NCBI GenBank assembly: GCA_049515135.1
Contig: JBEKUJ010000010.1
Location: 65,661-129,660 of the forward strand
Direction: 5' to 3'
DNA: 64,000 nt
Source: Fen-1364 sp049515135
GTDB taxonomy: Bacteria; Spirochaetota; Spirochaetia; SZUA-6; Fen-1364
Notes under the pieces: model-generated
Database searches by the model: none
The model's input: the letters and a program-made list of their open reading frames with translations, nothing else
What the model was told of the DNA's origin: nothing
Shown: positions 24,714 to 33,833 of the stretch, in pieces
How the letters are laid out: each line of letters opens with the position of its first letter
Position numbering within the stretch: position 1 is the stretch's first letter
Position numbers and translations under genes: made by a program

Positions 24714-27700
24714 ATGTTCGTGGTCACACGTGAGATGTACCACGCCGAAATGGCGACGGCGGCTTATGAGCACTTGCGCGACTTCCTCTTGGACATGGAG
24801 AAAAATCACTGCCAACGCGTGGAGTTCCTGCCGGTCGAAGTTATGCGCATGACATGTCAGCGGCTCCGTGCAGATGCCGATCTGAAAGCGAAGAATGTGG
24901 AAGCCTACGTGTTAGCAGAAAAGGCAACAGAAGCCCACGAAATCGAGAGTGGCGCATTGATCGAGAAACGCAACCGGGCCAAGTTCGGCGTCCTCTTGGC
25001 CTTCTTGCCCCAGGGATTGCGCCTGCCTGCCGAGGACTCCTACGATATCCAGACCTTCAAAGCTTATGACCTCACAGGCGTACTAAAGGGCTATGTTCGC
25101 CGCATTCTTGAGACGCTGCCGGATGCGCAGCGTGAGATCGTTCGGACAATCCTAGGCCAGCCCAGCCTCAAGCGCCAGCCGATTGATTGTCATCTGAAAT
25201 ACCTCCTGGCGGTCAAGGGTGAAGGCGGCTCATGGCATGAAGCAGGCGCTCACCTATGGCAAATGAATCTAGTCCCCGACCTAGACATGGCCGAAAAGGG
25301 CATCGAGACCCGGATTGACCGCAATGCGCGTTGCGTCGCCGAACTCTCCAATGCGGATCACAGTGTTCTGAGCGCTATCGAGATCCTAGTCAACGATTTC
25401 GGCCTCGACCCAACTGAAAACAATTTGCGCGAGAACCTGGTCGCTTTCCTACGCGACCGAAGTGTAGTGGAAACGCAGGAATGGCTCCGCCAGATTCTCG
25501 AAGACGAAGGGTGGCGCCAGAAACTATCCTTCGACAAGTGGAAGTTCAAGGACATTACCAAACCCGGCGAGGTCGAGATTCATCTCGATCCTCTCCGCGA
25601 CCCCCAGACCGGTGTGATCGCCAAGGGCCTTCAAGAACGCGGCACGAATCTTGTAGCCACTACTGATCCGCGCAACCCTGTCCATCTCAGGTGGACAACA
25701 TTTCCCAAGCGGCCTGAAAATCTCGGTCACTACCTGGTCCTGGTAGTTAAGGACACTGCAGACGATGAGGCGGGGGAAGAGCTCACCCGCCGAACCGTGA
25801 AGGCAGGTCGCCAAAGTCTCAAACTTGCTTTAAAGGACTTGGAACTCGAAGACGGCGAGACGTGCGCCGCAAGAATCGTCATCAATGCCAAGGACCAGGC
25901 CGGCGTGATCCTGGCTTCGGATGAAAGCGAATCTTTCTACATAGAAGGGGGCTTGCCGGCCGAAGACGTTGTGAAGAAGATCAACAAGGTCCGTAACCGC
26001 GCCGAAGCCTTCTTTCAAGCCGCTTTGCGATACCGCAAGGCCCCCGCCGTTGATAGCGAGAATTGGGAAGAGGGCAGTCCTCGCCTGTATCGGATCAAGC
26101 TGAATACCCGCGATGTTCACAGGATCGTCATCAACGCCACGCTTTACGACATCGAACATAAAAACATTATTGACCCCATGAGTTGCGGGGCATGGAAAGC
26201 GGACATGCGCGACCGCGGTGTGCTGGGAGTGCAAGACATCAGCCCAGTTGAAATCACAGCTCCGGCAATCGGGACACTTCAGAGCTTCACGGATGCGCGG
26301 CGCCGATTGTTCAATAGGTTTCAAGAGAAAGACCCCGCCGGCGTGGTCGAGGTGCTGGATCTCCGGGAGTTCAAAAAAGAGATCTTAGAATACGTGGAAG
26401 CCTACCAGGCAATGTTCGAGGAGCTGCGGGTCAAACTGTCAGTCACCAAGGTCGATGGCCAGATCAACAACCTATTGAACACAGCTCACGCTCTGGGCCG
26501 CATCGACACCCTTCACTTGACAGTCGGCTCCGCAGATGAAGCCGATGAGGCCATCATGGTCGCGCCAACCCACCCGCTACGTATGCTATGGGTTCTACAG
26601 TACCAGCAACTTCTATTCGGATGGACCGCGAAACTGGACGGCGTCTCTGAGGACCAAGCCTTTCGCCTCGTGAATCGCGAGAGCGTGGACAAGATCACTT
26701 CGCTAAACATCCCGTCCGCCGTCTCCTTCGGCCCAAATGAGATTTACATCAATAGCGACAACGTGGACCTATACTGGAGTGTTCTTCCCAAGGGCACTAC
26801 CACCGACATACGCAAGGTGGTGAGTCTTGTATTCCGCCTGCTCGGCCAGAAGGGCGGCGGTGAGATCACATCCATAGCGCCCATGCAGTTGGCTGACAGA
26901 GTCTGGCGTTACCTTAAACACCATCCCTACGTTTCAACGCTCCGCCTGAACGTAATCAATCCAGGCGATGGCCTACTTATCCTAAACGCGATCCGTGAAA
27001 TTCAGGCGTCTGATCAGTTCAATGACTTGAACTACGACATCGCCTTCTACGGCGATTTACGCTATGAGGTCATGGGCAGTGCTTTTGACGAAATGACGGA
27101 GGAAGCCGTTCTCAGTGAGGGTAGTCAGCCCGAGGTGGACGAGGCCTTGCTGAAACCCAACAGCAACGCGCTCTTCCCTAAGCTCACATTCTCAAAGCAG
27201 CGCATAAGAGAAGTCGACTGGAGGGATCTCGAACTTCGCGAGGCTCATATCACCGTTCTGATAGACCGCTTCTCCACAAAGGTACTTATGCGCCCCACGG
27301 GCGTCACTCAAGGGAGTTTCTGTCTGCACAACCTCATCGCGGAGTACCGTGCCGACTTCGACATCAAGGGGGAATCGGCAACTTGGTCACGTAAGGTGAT
27401 CCCCAATCAGAACAGCGAACTCGCGGCTGGGGATACCAGCGCCGAAAGCATCTTCAAATCCGACAACGGCCTTTTGCGTACAAGCGCGTGCTTTTACGAC
27501 TGGGGTAACTCAATGGAGAAGGTTCCGGCCATCCAGTTGGAACTCTCGGACATTGACAAACAAATCATTAGCAAGATTCATGAGTGCTCCGACTGGGTCC
27601 TCACTATAGACCGCAATTTCGGTATTGAGTATTTCGATAATCCACGCAGCACCCCCGGCGTGACCGTGCGGAGCTATTTGATCGACTATACCCCTGAGTT

Positions 27701-29864
27701 CCTTGAAGGCGTCGGCCATCGCCTGATTGTCTCGACTTTCTGGCTCAGCGAGATAGAGGGCCTAATCCAGGACGGCTTGAAGAAGATGGGTATTCCCGGA
27801 ACAGGCTTCCAGGCCGCCCAGATTCTCGATGTCCTGAAATCCATCTCCGGCAAACTGGCCCTCAAACTCATCAACAACCCCAAGGACGCGCGGGAGATCA
27901 TCGGCTTGGCCTTGACTCGTCTCTTGCTCGAAAGGGATGGGGCGCTTAAGGATGGCATTCTTATCCCCGTGGACTCTCACATTGACCTTTTCGCTGAACA
28001 CAAACGACAACTGCAAGACTTGGATATCCGCCTACACCGCAGCGACCTAATATTGGCCCGAGAACGCGATCGTCGCCTATGCCTACAGCTGATTGAGGTG
28101 AAGTTCCGCAGCGGCGCGGGCAGCCCTGCCGAGGAGATGGGGCTGAAAGAGGCTATCGTCATCAAGAACGCTGACACGCAGAAGGTCCTCGAAGCCCGAT
28201 TTGTGCCTCAGCCCGAGTCAGACCGACTAGACCGAGAAATCCAGAACAAGCAACTCGCGAATCTTCTGCAGTTCTACCTAGACCGCAGCCGCCGCCACGG
28301 ATTGATTGCCCCGCCCATTGGCGATGCCGCTGACATGCAACGGGTCATCCGGGCCGTCACCGAGGGTTCCTTCGAGGTCGAGTTTGAGTGCGCTGGTTTC
28401 ATCTATAACCTCCAAGGCAGCAGTAAGCAATCGGAACGTTACAAGGACAACCAAATCCACGTTGTGGGCAACGACACGATACGTGAACTTCTGGACATTG
28501 CACCGGAGTTGGAGGACTATGAGGTTGAACCGCCCCTTGAACCGCAAAAACCGGCACCGCAGCCCAAGGCTGTCACTAAGGCGGCGCCAAAGAAGTATGC
28601 GGACACCGAGGAAACCGAACTAATTGTCATCAAGGCCGCTGAGGACGACAAAAGATATCCGACCACTACTGAGCCCGCTGCCACCGAACCTGCAAAGAAG
28701 CCAGAGGCAGCGGTTGCCACAACGGTCCCCGGCGTGCGCATACCGCTGGGCAGGAACTGCGACACTAAGAAGGACGTATACTGGGATCCCTTCACCCCGA
28801 CGCCCAAAAAACTCGCCAATCAACACGTGCTTATCGTAGGCAAGAGCGGCGCCGGTAAGACTCAGAGCGCAGCGGCTTTCATGACTGACCTTGCCAAGGC
28901 AGGTGTACCTTCGATCGTCTTCGACTTCCAGGGTGAATACATGGACCCAAAGCTCACAAACGCTAATCGGGTTACATTCTTGGAATGCACGAAGGCTGAA
29001 GTCCTTGATGCTGCAGACGGTATTGATGTGAATCCGTTTGATATCCCAGACGACCCGCACACAGGTGGGAAGCAGAACTTCATGAAGGTCGTGTATCAGG
29101 TGGCCACGAGCCTCGCGAAAATCTTCGGTCTGGGCGATATACAACGTGCGATTCTCCGCGACGCGATCGGCCAAAGCTTCGCTGCAAACGGCTTTGTCGC
29201 AGGGAACAAGGAGACCTGGAACAACCGCCCGCCAAGGCTATCGCAAGTCTGGGAAATCCTGAAACATCTGGAGCAAAGCGAAGGAGGCAACGTTCGCAAC
29301 CTCAACCTCCGCATTCAACCAATGTTTGAAACTGGCGTTTTCGTTGAGACCGAGGATGCGAAGTCGTTCGACCGCATCCTATCTCACACCTCGATCATCC
29401 GCCTATCCAACCTCGCGACTCCGGAGCTCATGGTCGCCGTCAGTCGTTTTGTCCTGCAAAAAATCTACGCCACTATGCTGTCGAAGGGGCCGAGCAGCCG
29501 TCTGTGTGTGTTCGCTGTTGTCGACGAGGCTCACAAACTCTCCTACGACGATACCCTAACCGAGCTCATCCGGGAAGCACGGAAGTACGGAGTCGGCATT
29601 CTGCTCGCCTCACAAAGCGTGAAGGACTTCGACCGCATCGTCTTTGACATGGTCGGAACTAAGATCGCCCTTCAGCTCGAGGGGGATGACGCCAAAGTCA
29701 TGGCGGACAACCTCGGGCTCACGGACAAGAACGAACGTGACATGGCCCGCGCCATGATCCTTCATCAACCACCGCACCGCGCCGTGGTGCGCAGCAACCA
29801 TTTTGAACCCTACATTCAGGCGGACATCACGCCGTTTTGGATGAAAGGCGACAATGGGACTTAG
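24714..29864 (+). CDS. dptH: DptH-like giant protein with C-terminal HerA/FtsK ATPase
   Basis: 1716-aa protein, the usual size of DptH/DndH. Residues 1-1340 are a large, mostly unrecognised region with alpha/beta blocks; a PD-(D/E)xK-like stretch RDRRLCLQLIEVKFRSGAG lies near 1120-1140. An acidic/Pro-rich linker (about 1265-1330) leads to a HerA-type motor: LGRNCDTKKDVYWDPF, Walker A VGKSGAGKT (G1376-T1383), VFDFQGEY, and Walker B VVDEAHK (D1604, E1605). The motor ends ILHQPPHRAVVRSNHF. It would be the translocating, DNA-cleaving core of the module. AGGGGGGA precedes the ATG; the gene ends the operon. Confidence 0.75.
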   Translation: MFVVTREMYHAEMATAAYEHLRDFLLDMEKNHCQRVEFLPVEVMRMTCQRLRADADLKAKNVEAYVLAEKATEAHEIESGALIEKRNRAKFGVLLAFLPQGLRLPAEDSYDIQTFKAYDLTGVLKGYVRRILETLPDAQREIVRTILGQPSLKRQPIDCHLKYLLAVKGEGGSWHEAGAHLWQMNLVPDLDMAEKGIETRIDRNARCVAELSNADHSVLSAIEILVNDFGLDPTENNLRENLVAFLRDRSVVETQEWLRQILEDEGWRQKLSFDKWKFKDITKPGEVEIHLDPLRDPQTGVIAKGLQERGTNLVATTDPRNPVHLRWTTFPKRPENLGHYLVLVVKDTADDEAGEELTRRTVKAGRQSLKLALKDLELEDGETCAARIVINAKDQAGVILASDESESFYIEGGLPAEDVVKKINKVRNRAEAFFQAALRYRKAPAVDSENWEEGSPRLYRIKLNTRDVHRIVINATLYDIEHKNIIDPMSCGAWKADMRDRGVLGVQDISPVEITAPAIGTLQSFTDARRRLFNRFQEKDPAGVVEVLDLREFKKEILEYVEAYQAMFEELRVKLSVTKVDGQINNLLNTAHALGRIDTLHLTVGSADEADEAIMVAPTHPLRMLWVLQYQQLLFGWTAKLDGVSEDQAFRLVNRESVDKITSLNIPSAVSFGPNEIYINSDNVDLYWSVLPKGTTTDIRKVVSLVFRLLGQKGGGEITSIAPMQLADRVWRYLKHHPYVSTLRLNVINPGDGLLILNAIREIQASDQFNDLNYDIAFYGDLRYEVMGSAFDEMTEEAVLSEGSQPEVDEALLKPNSNALFPKLTFSKQRIREVDWRDLELREAHITVLIDRFSTKVLMRPTGVTQGSFCLHNLIAEYRADFDIKGESATWSRKVIPNQNSELAAGDTSAESIFKSDNGLLRTSACFYDWGNSMEKVPAIQLELSDIDKQIISKIHECSDWVLTIDRNFGIEYFDNPRSTPGVTVRSYLIDYTPEFLEGVGHRLIVSTFWLSEIEGLIQDGLKKMGIPGTGFQAAQILDVLKSISGKLALKLINNPKDAREIIGLALTRLLLERDGALKDGILIPVDSHIDLFAEHKRQLQDLDIRLHRSDLILARERDRRLCLQLIEVKFRSGAGSPAEEMGLKEAIVIKNADTQKVLEARFVPQPESDRLDREIQNKQLANLLQFYLDRSRRHGLIAPPIGDAADMQRVIRAVTEGSFEVEFECAGFIYNLQGSSKQSERYKDNQIHVVGNDTIRELLDIAPELEDYEVEPPLEPQKPAPQPKAVTKAAPKKYADTEETELIVIKAAEDDKRYPTTTEPAATEPAKKPEAAVATTVPGVRIPLGRNCDTKKDVYWDPFTPTPKKLANQHVLIVGKSGAGKTQSAAAFMTDLAKAGVPSIVFDFQGEYMDPKLTNANRVTFLECTKAEVLDAADGIDVNPFDIPDDPHTGGKQNFMKVVYQVATSLAKIFGLGDIQRAILRDAIGQSFAANGFVAGNKETWNNRPPRLSQVWEILKHLEQSEGGNVRNLNLRIQPMFETGVFVETEDAKSFDRILSHTSIIRLSNLATPELMVAVSRFVLQKIYATMLSKGPSSRLCVFAVVDEAHKLSYDDTLTELIREARKYGVGILLASQSVKDFDRIVFDMVGTKIALQLEGDDAKVMADNLGLTDKNERDMARAMILHQPPHRAVVRSNHFEPYIQADITPFWMKGDNGT

Positions 29865-30180
29865 AATTGGAATGGCTCCCAGTATTTGGGTAGCCATTGT
29901 GAAGGATGTTGGGTCCGTGCATGCGACTAACCCCGACCTGGCAAGATCTATATGGGAAGAATTCGAGTTCTCTCCATTCCACAGTTTTAGGCCTTCGCAA
30001 GCGAAGCCGATATTCCGCTCGCTTTGAAGGTGCTTTCATAGCTTCCGCCCATGCCATGGAGGGAGAGATCTCAATAACAGTGTATCAGAATAGGGCTATG
30101 TGATGTATAATTGGCTCCTTTCTAGGCCGGGATGGCGGGATGGCCATTTAGAAGGCATATTCAAACATTAGGAAGAAACC
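29865..30180. other. Intergenic region with probable promoter for the SIR2-HerA operon
   Basis: No gene in 316 bp. TATAAT at 30106-30111 is a good -10 box 69 nt before the SIR2 start; the matching -35 position (TATCAG at 30083) is weak. AGGAAG precedes the ATG at 30181. I find no clear terminator for the operon ending at 29864, so read-through is possible. Confidence 0.45.
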
Positions 30181-31398
30181 ATGGGTGATGTTCAGGACCC
30201 CATCAAGCAAGTTGGATATATCCAGCAGTGTCTCTCGAGCGACAAGATGCCAATTGGCATATTCATCGGTGCTGGTTGTCCGATGGCCGTCCGTGGCGAC
30301 GCAGCAGCGCCACCGCTGATACCTGACATTGCAGGCATTACCAAGGTTGTACGGCAAAAGCTTTCGGAAAGCGCAGGTTGCGCTCCGCTACTGAAGATTG
30401 TTGAGGCTCATTTTACAAAGGATGGCCGTACTGACGTCAATATCGAGCATATTCTTAGTCACATCCGCGCTCTTCGAGCAGTGGCAGGTGCCGAGGAAGT
30501 TCGTAACCTGTCTGCAGAGAACCTAGATTTACTCGACCATCAGATTTGCGACATAATCCATGAATTGGCTGACAAATCGCTTCCAGGAAGCGAGACTCCA
30601 TACCATCGCCTTGCATCATGGGTGGAGGCGGTTGGGCGAGAGAAGCCAGTGGAGATCTTTACAACGAACTACGACCTCTTGATGGAGCAAGCGCTGGAGG
30701 ACTGCCACGTTCCGTACTTTGATGGCTTCGCAGGCTCCAACAGGCCTTTTTTCGACCTCCGCGCGATGGAAGAAGACAAACTTCCGCCACGATGGGCACG
30801 CCTCTGGAAAGTGCACGGTTCGATCAATTGGTACCAGACGACAGCCAAAGGCGTATTTCGCGGTGGAACCAGAAATGAACAAGGCTCGAAGCGAGTTATT
30901 CATCCCTCTCACCTAAAATATGAGGAAAGCAGGCGGCTGCCATATCTTGCCATGATCGACAGGCTCAGAGCTTTCTTAAAGCAACCCACCGCCGTACTTG
31001 TCCTTTGCGGTTATTCATTCCGGGACGATCACCTCAACGAAGTGATAGTGCAGGGTCTTCAGTATACGCAAACAGCTATAGCATTTGCACTACTTCATGG
31101 CAACATCGCCAAGTATACTCAAGCCACGAAATTGGCTTGTGAGCGCTCGAACCTCAGCCTCTTGGCGCCGGATGGCGCCGTTATTAGTGGGCGTCAAGGA
31201 AAGTGGCCCGTGAAGGACGCTGAAGTCGCAGAGACCGAGGCGATCGAATGGGTGAAGTGGCTCGCCGTTGATCCGGCGAGGGAGGATAGCAAACGGACGG
31301 CTCAGCTCCAGCTGGGTGATTTCGCCGTATTTGGCCTGTTCCTCCGTGACCTGGTGGGCCATTCGCGCCTTCCCCAGGAGTTTCTCAATGCCAAATAG
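30181..31398 (+). CDS. SIR2-family NADase of a SIR2-HerA defence pair
   Basis: 405-aa protein with a SIR2-like domain: GIFIGAGCP (30-32 GAG), IFTTNYDLL (N163), KVHGSINW (catalytic-type H212) and LCGYSFRDDH. All residues needed for NAD cleavage appear to be present. In defence systems such SIR2 domains deplete NAD+ on infection and halt the cell. The C-terminal 100 residues (about 300-405) lie outside the fold and may contact the partner. The gene overlaps the HerA gene by 11 bp. SIR2 with HerA is the layout described as Nezha. Confidence 0.87.
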   Translation: MGDVQDPIKQVGYIQQCLSSDKMPIGIFIGAGCPMAVRGDAAAPPLIPDIAGITKVVRQKLSESAGCAPLLKIVEAHFTKDGRTDVNIEHILSHIRALRAVAGAEEVRNLSAENLDLLDHQICDIIHELADKSLPGSETPYHRLASWVEAVGREKPVEIFTTNYDLLMEQALEDCHVPYFDGFAGSNRPFFDLRAMEEDKLPPRWARLWKVHGSINWYQTTAKGVFRGGTRNEQGSKRVIHPSHLKYEESRRLPYLAMIDRLRAFLKQPTAVLVLCGYSFRDDHLNEVIVQGLQYTQTAIAFALLHGNIAKYTQATKLACERSNLSLLAPDGAVISGRQGKWPVKDAEVAETEAIEWVKWLAVDPAREDSKRTAQLQLGDFAVFGLFLRDLVGHSRLPQEFLNAK

Positions 31399-33241
31399 CC
31401 CAACGTTTCTTGGAACTGTTCAGGACGTTCAAGGTGCGACAATAAGTATAGCTTTGGACAAGGACACAGTATCTGGGCTGGCCTTTATTGATGGCCAAGG
31501 CTATCGAATCGGCCAGATCGGGAGCTTCGTGCGTATCCCCATCGGTTTTACCGATCTTTTCGGAATAGTCTCCCAAATTGGAGCAGGAGCTGTTCCGGAA
31601 GCCCTAGTTAAGGCAGAACCTTATGGCTACCGATGGATGAGAGTCCAGCTTATAGGAGAAAGCCAACGCTCTTCCGAATTTAGGCGAGGTATTTCGCAAT
31701 ACCCCACCATCGGAGACGAGGCTCATCTAGTCACCGAACAGGATTTGACCCGCATCTACGGCAGGCCGGACGCCCCCAACTTTGTGGGAATAGGGAGTAT
31801 TGCTAGTGCTGAATCCATCCCAGCCCTCATAGATATCGACAGGTTGGTGACACGTCATTGTGCGCTTGTTGGCGCCACGGGGGCGGGTAAATCCACCACA
31901 GTGGCCAATCTGCTCTCGTCGTTGTCCGATCCAGCGCGTTATCCCTCAGCACGCATTATTGTAATAGACATTCATGGCGAATACCATGCTGCCTTGAGTG
32001 ACCGAGCGGCGATCTTCCGCGTCAACGCAGATGAAGGCAGGGGCGAAAAACCGCTGTTCGTCCCATACTGGGCTTTAAGCTTTGACGAACTGCTTCGAGT
32101 AACTCCTTTTCACGCTTTGACAGATGTCGACCGGGCAGCGCTGGTCGAAAAGGTCAAGCAGCTGAAACTTGCGTCGCTTCAGATGAGATCCCGTATCGGC
32201 GTGACACAGGACACCATGACCGTGGACACGCCTGTTCCTTTCAGCATTCACCGCTTGTGGTACGAGCTTCACCGCTATGTCTGCTCTACACATACAGCAC
32301 CGAGCGCCAACCAGAGCGAAGCCACAGAGGCAATCGAGGAAGGACCCGATGGCCAACCTATCCTCGGCAACGTCATCCGGGTCGTTCCACCCAAATATCG
32401 TCCGATCACGCAAGGCGGCCCAAGTCGTATCTATCTGAGCGCTGCACCGCTAAACATAAGGCGGCAGATTCTAGCTCTTGAATCACTCTTGCGCGACACG
32501 CGATACGACTTCCTGTTTAGGCCCGGCCCTTGGTGCCCTGATTCAGATGGACAACCGGGACAAGATCTAGATGCTCTACTGCAATCTTGGATCGGAGCCG
32601 ATATGCCGATTACTATTCTCGATCTTTCTGGGGTCCCGGTGTCCATCCTGATGGATCTTGTTGGGGTACTTATGCGCCTTCTATTCGATGCGCTTTTCTG
32701 GTCGCGGTTTCGGCCAGAGGGCGGAAGGACACGGCCGCTCCTTTTTGTCCTCGAAGAAGCCCATGCCTACCTAAACGCGGGTAACGAGGGCGCTGCGTCT
32801 GTAGCTGCACGACGTATCGTCAAGGAAGGTCGGAAATATGGACTCGGCGCGATGATTGTAAGTCAGAGACCTTCGGAAATTGATCCAACTATTCTCTCCC
32901 AGTGCGGAACTCTCTTTGCCATGCGTCTGGCTAATGCCTCCGACCGGTCGCAAGTAATGGGCACGGTGAGCGATAATCTCGAGGGGCTTTTCAATATGCT
33001 TCCGACTCTTCGAACAGGGGAAGCGATAATCATCGGAGAGGCAGTCCAGTTGCCTTTGCGGGCTTTAATCGAAACACCAGCAAAAAACCGGCGTCCCGAC
33101 AGCTACGACCCGAAGGTTTACGATCCGAGTTCGGCCGGTGGGTGGAACAGTCCCAGGCAGGCAGGCAATTACGCTAAGGTCGTGGAAGCTTGGCGAAGCG
33201 AAAACCCTCGAGGCGCAGACGGTCAAGAAAGTCAATCATGA
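31388..33241 (+). CDS. HerA-type hexameric ATPase (DUF87)
   Basis: 617-aa HerA/FtsK-superfamily DNA motor. An N-terminal HAS-barrel-like domain (FLGTVQDVQGATISIAL, GYRIGQIGSFVRIPIG) precedes Walker A GATGAGKST (from G162), IIVIDIHGEYH, and a second acidic strand LLFVLEEAHAYL. VSQRPSEIDPTILSQCGT, a sensor-like block typical of HerA, follows. The ATG at 31388 lies inside the SIR2 gene, 11 bp before its stop, so synthesis is coupled. In SIR2-HerA systems the two proteins form a large complex combining NADase with DNA-dependent ATPase activity. Confidence 0.9.
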   Translation: MPNSPTFLGTVQDVQGATISIALDKDTVSGLAFIDGQGYRIGQIGSFVRIPIGFTDLFGIVSQIGAGAVPEALVKAEPYGYRWMRVQLIGESQRSSEFRRGISQYPTIGDEAHLVTEQDLTRIYGRPDAPNFVGIGSIASAESIPALIDIDRLVTRHCALVGATGAGKSTTVANLLSSLSDPARYPSARIIVIDIHGEYHAALSDRAAIFRVNADEGRGEKPLFVPYWALSFDELLRVTPFHALTDVDRAALVEKVKQLKLASLQMRSRIGVTQDTMTVDTPVPFSIHRLWYELHRYVCSTHTAPSANQSEATEAIEEGPDGQPILGNVIRVVPPKYRPITQGGPSRIYLSAAPLNIRRQILALESLLRDTRYDFLFRPGPWCPDSDGQPGQDLDALLQSWIGADMPITILDLSGVPVSILMDLVGVLMRLLFDALFWSRFRPEGGRTRPLLFVLEEAHAYLNAGNEGAASVAARRIVKEGRKYGLGAMIVSQRPSEIDPTILSQCGTLFAMRLANASDRSQVMGTVSDNLEGLFNMLPTLRTGEAIIIGEAVQLPLRALIETPAKNRRPDSYDPKVYDPSSAGGWNSPRQAGNYAKVVEAWRSENPRGADGQESQS

Positions 33242-33447
33242 ACAGAATACCTGTTAGTTCTAGCAACGTTGCCGAGGTTGGGTATGATCCGATCACTATG
33301 GTGCTTGAGGTCGCCTTTCAAAATGGCGGAGTCTATCAATACTTCGATGTCCCTGAGACGGTGTATTCGGAACTCATGCGTGCTCCATCTATCGGCAAGT
33401 TTCTATGCACAGAAGTTGAAAACAGCTATCGCTATTCAAAACTGTGA
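33238..33447 (+). CDS. KTSC-domain small protein, third gene of the SIR2-HerA operon
   Basis: 69-aa protein that is essentially one KTSC domain: the pattern IGYDPxxxxLEVxFxxGGVYxYFxVPxxVYxxLMxAPSxGKF is readable (AEVGYDPITMVLEVAFQNGG, YQYFDVPETVYSELM, PSIGKFL). The ATG at 33238 overlaps the HerA stop (ATGA), so it is translated with it. KTSC domains occur in bacterial and phage proteins and their function is not established. The coupling suggests an accessory, sensor or inhibitor of the SIR2-HerA complex. Confidence 0.8.
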   Translation: MNRIPVSSSNVAEVGYDPITMVLEVAFQNGGVYQYFDVPETVYSELMRAPSIGKFLCTEVENSYRYSKL

Positions 33448-33833
33448 ATTTCCGCCGTGCCTTTGAGACTAGAGCTAATCAGGTGTGATCGAGGCGTCCT
33501 CACCTTTTCCCGCAAGCTGCCATGTTGCTTCCTACGCTGACTTGGCAGAGGTTCGGCCTCTGTAGCTATTGAAAAATCCGGGATCGTCTCCCCGTAAGGA
33601 CCTAGTGCACCATAGCTGGAAGTCAAATCTGATATGAAGTGACCCGTCAAGCCTAGCCCGTCTTCTTCGTTCTATCTTTCTTTTTCTCCTATGGGTGGGG
33701 CATTGCGAGCAAAGGTCGAAGCGGCTTTCGACGACGGTTGATCACTCTGATGCTATGAAAGCGCTGCGCCTCACTACCTCACCATGTATCATGGTGAGGC
33801 GAACGAGACTCTCTACGAGAGGAGGCGCAGCAG
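33448..33833. other. Non-coding left side of the IS110 element, with hairpins
   Basis: No gene. Close to the transposase start is a perfect inverted repeat CCTCACCATG-TAT-CATGGTGAGG (33777-33799), then CTCT-ACG-AGAG (33811-33821) and AGGAGG before the ATG. IS110-family elements encode a structured bridge RNA in a non-coding end next to the transposase, so this is where one should be looked for. I cannot define the exact element boundary. Confidence 0.4.

Noticed and set aside
17132..33447. BREX or DISARM identity for the defence cluster
   Set aside because: No PglZ, BrxC or PglX-type genes and no DrmA/DrmB-type helicase or DUF1998 protein are seen; the ATPase and giant-protein features fit Dpt proteins better.
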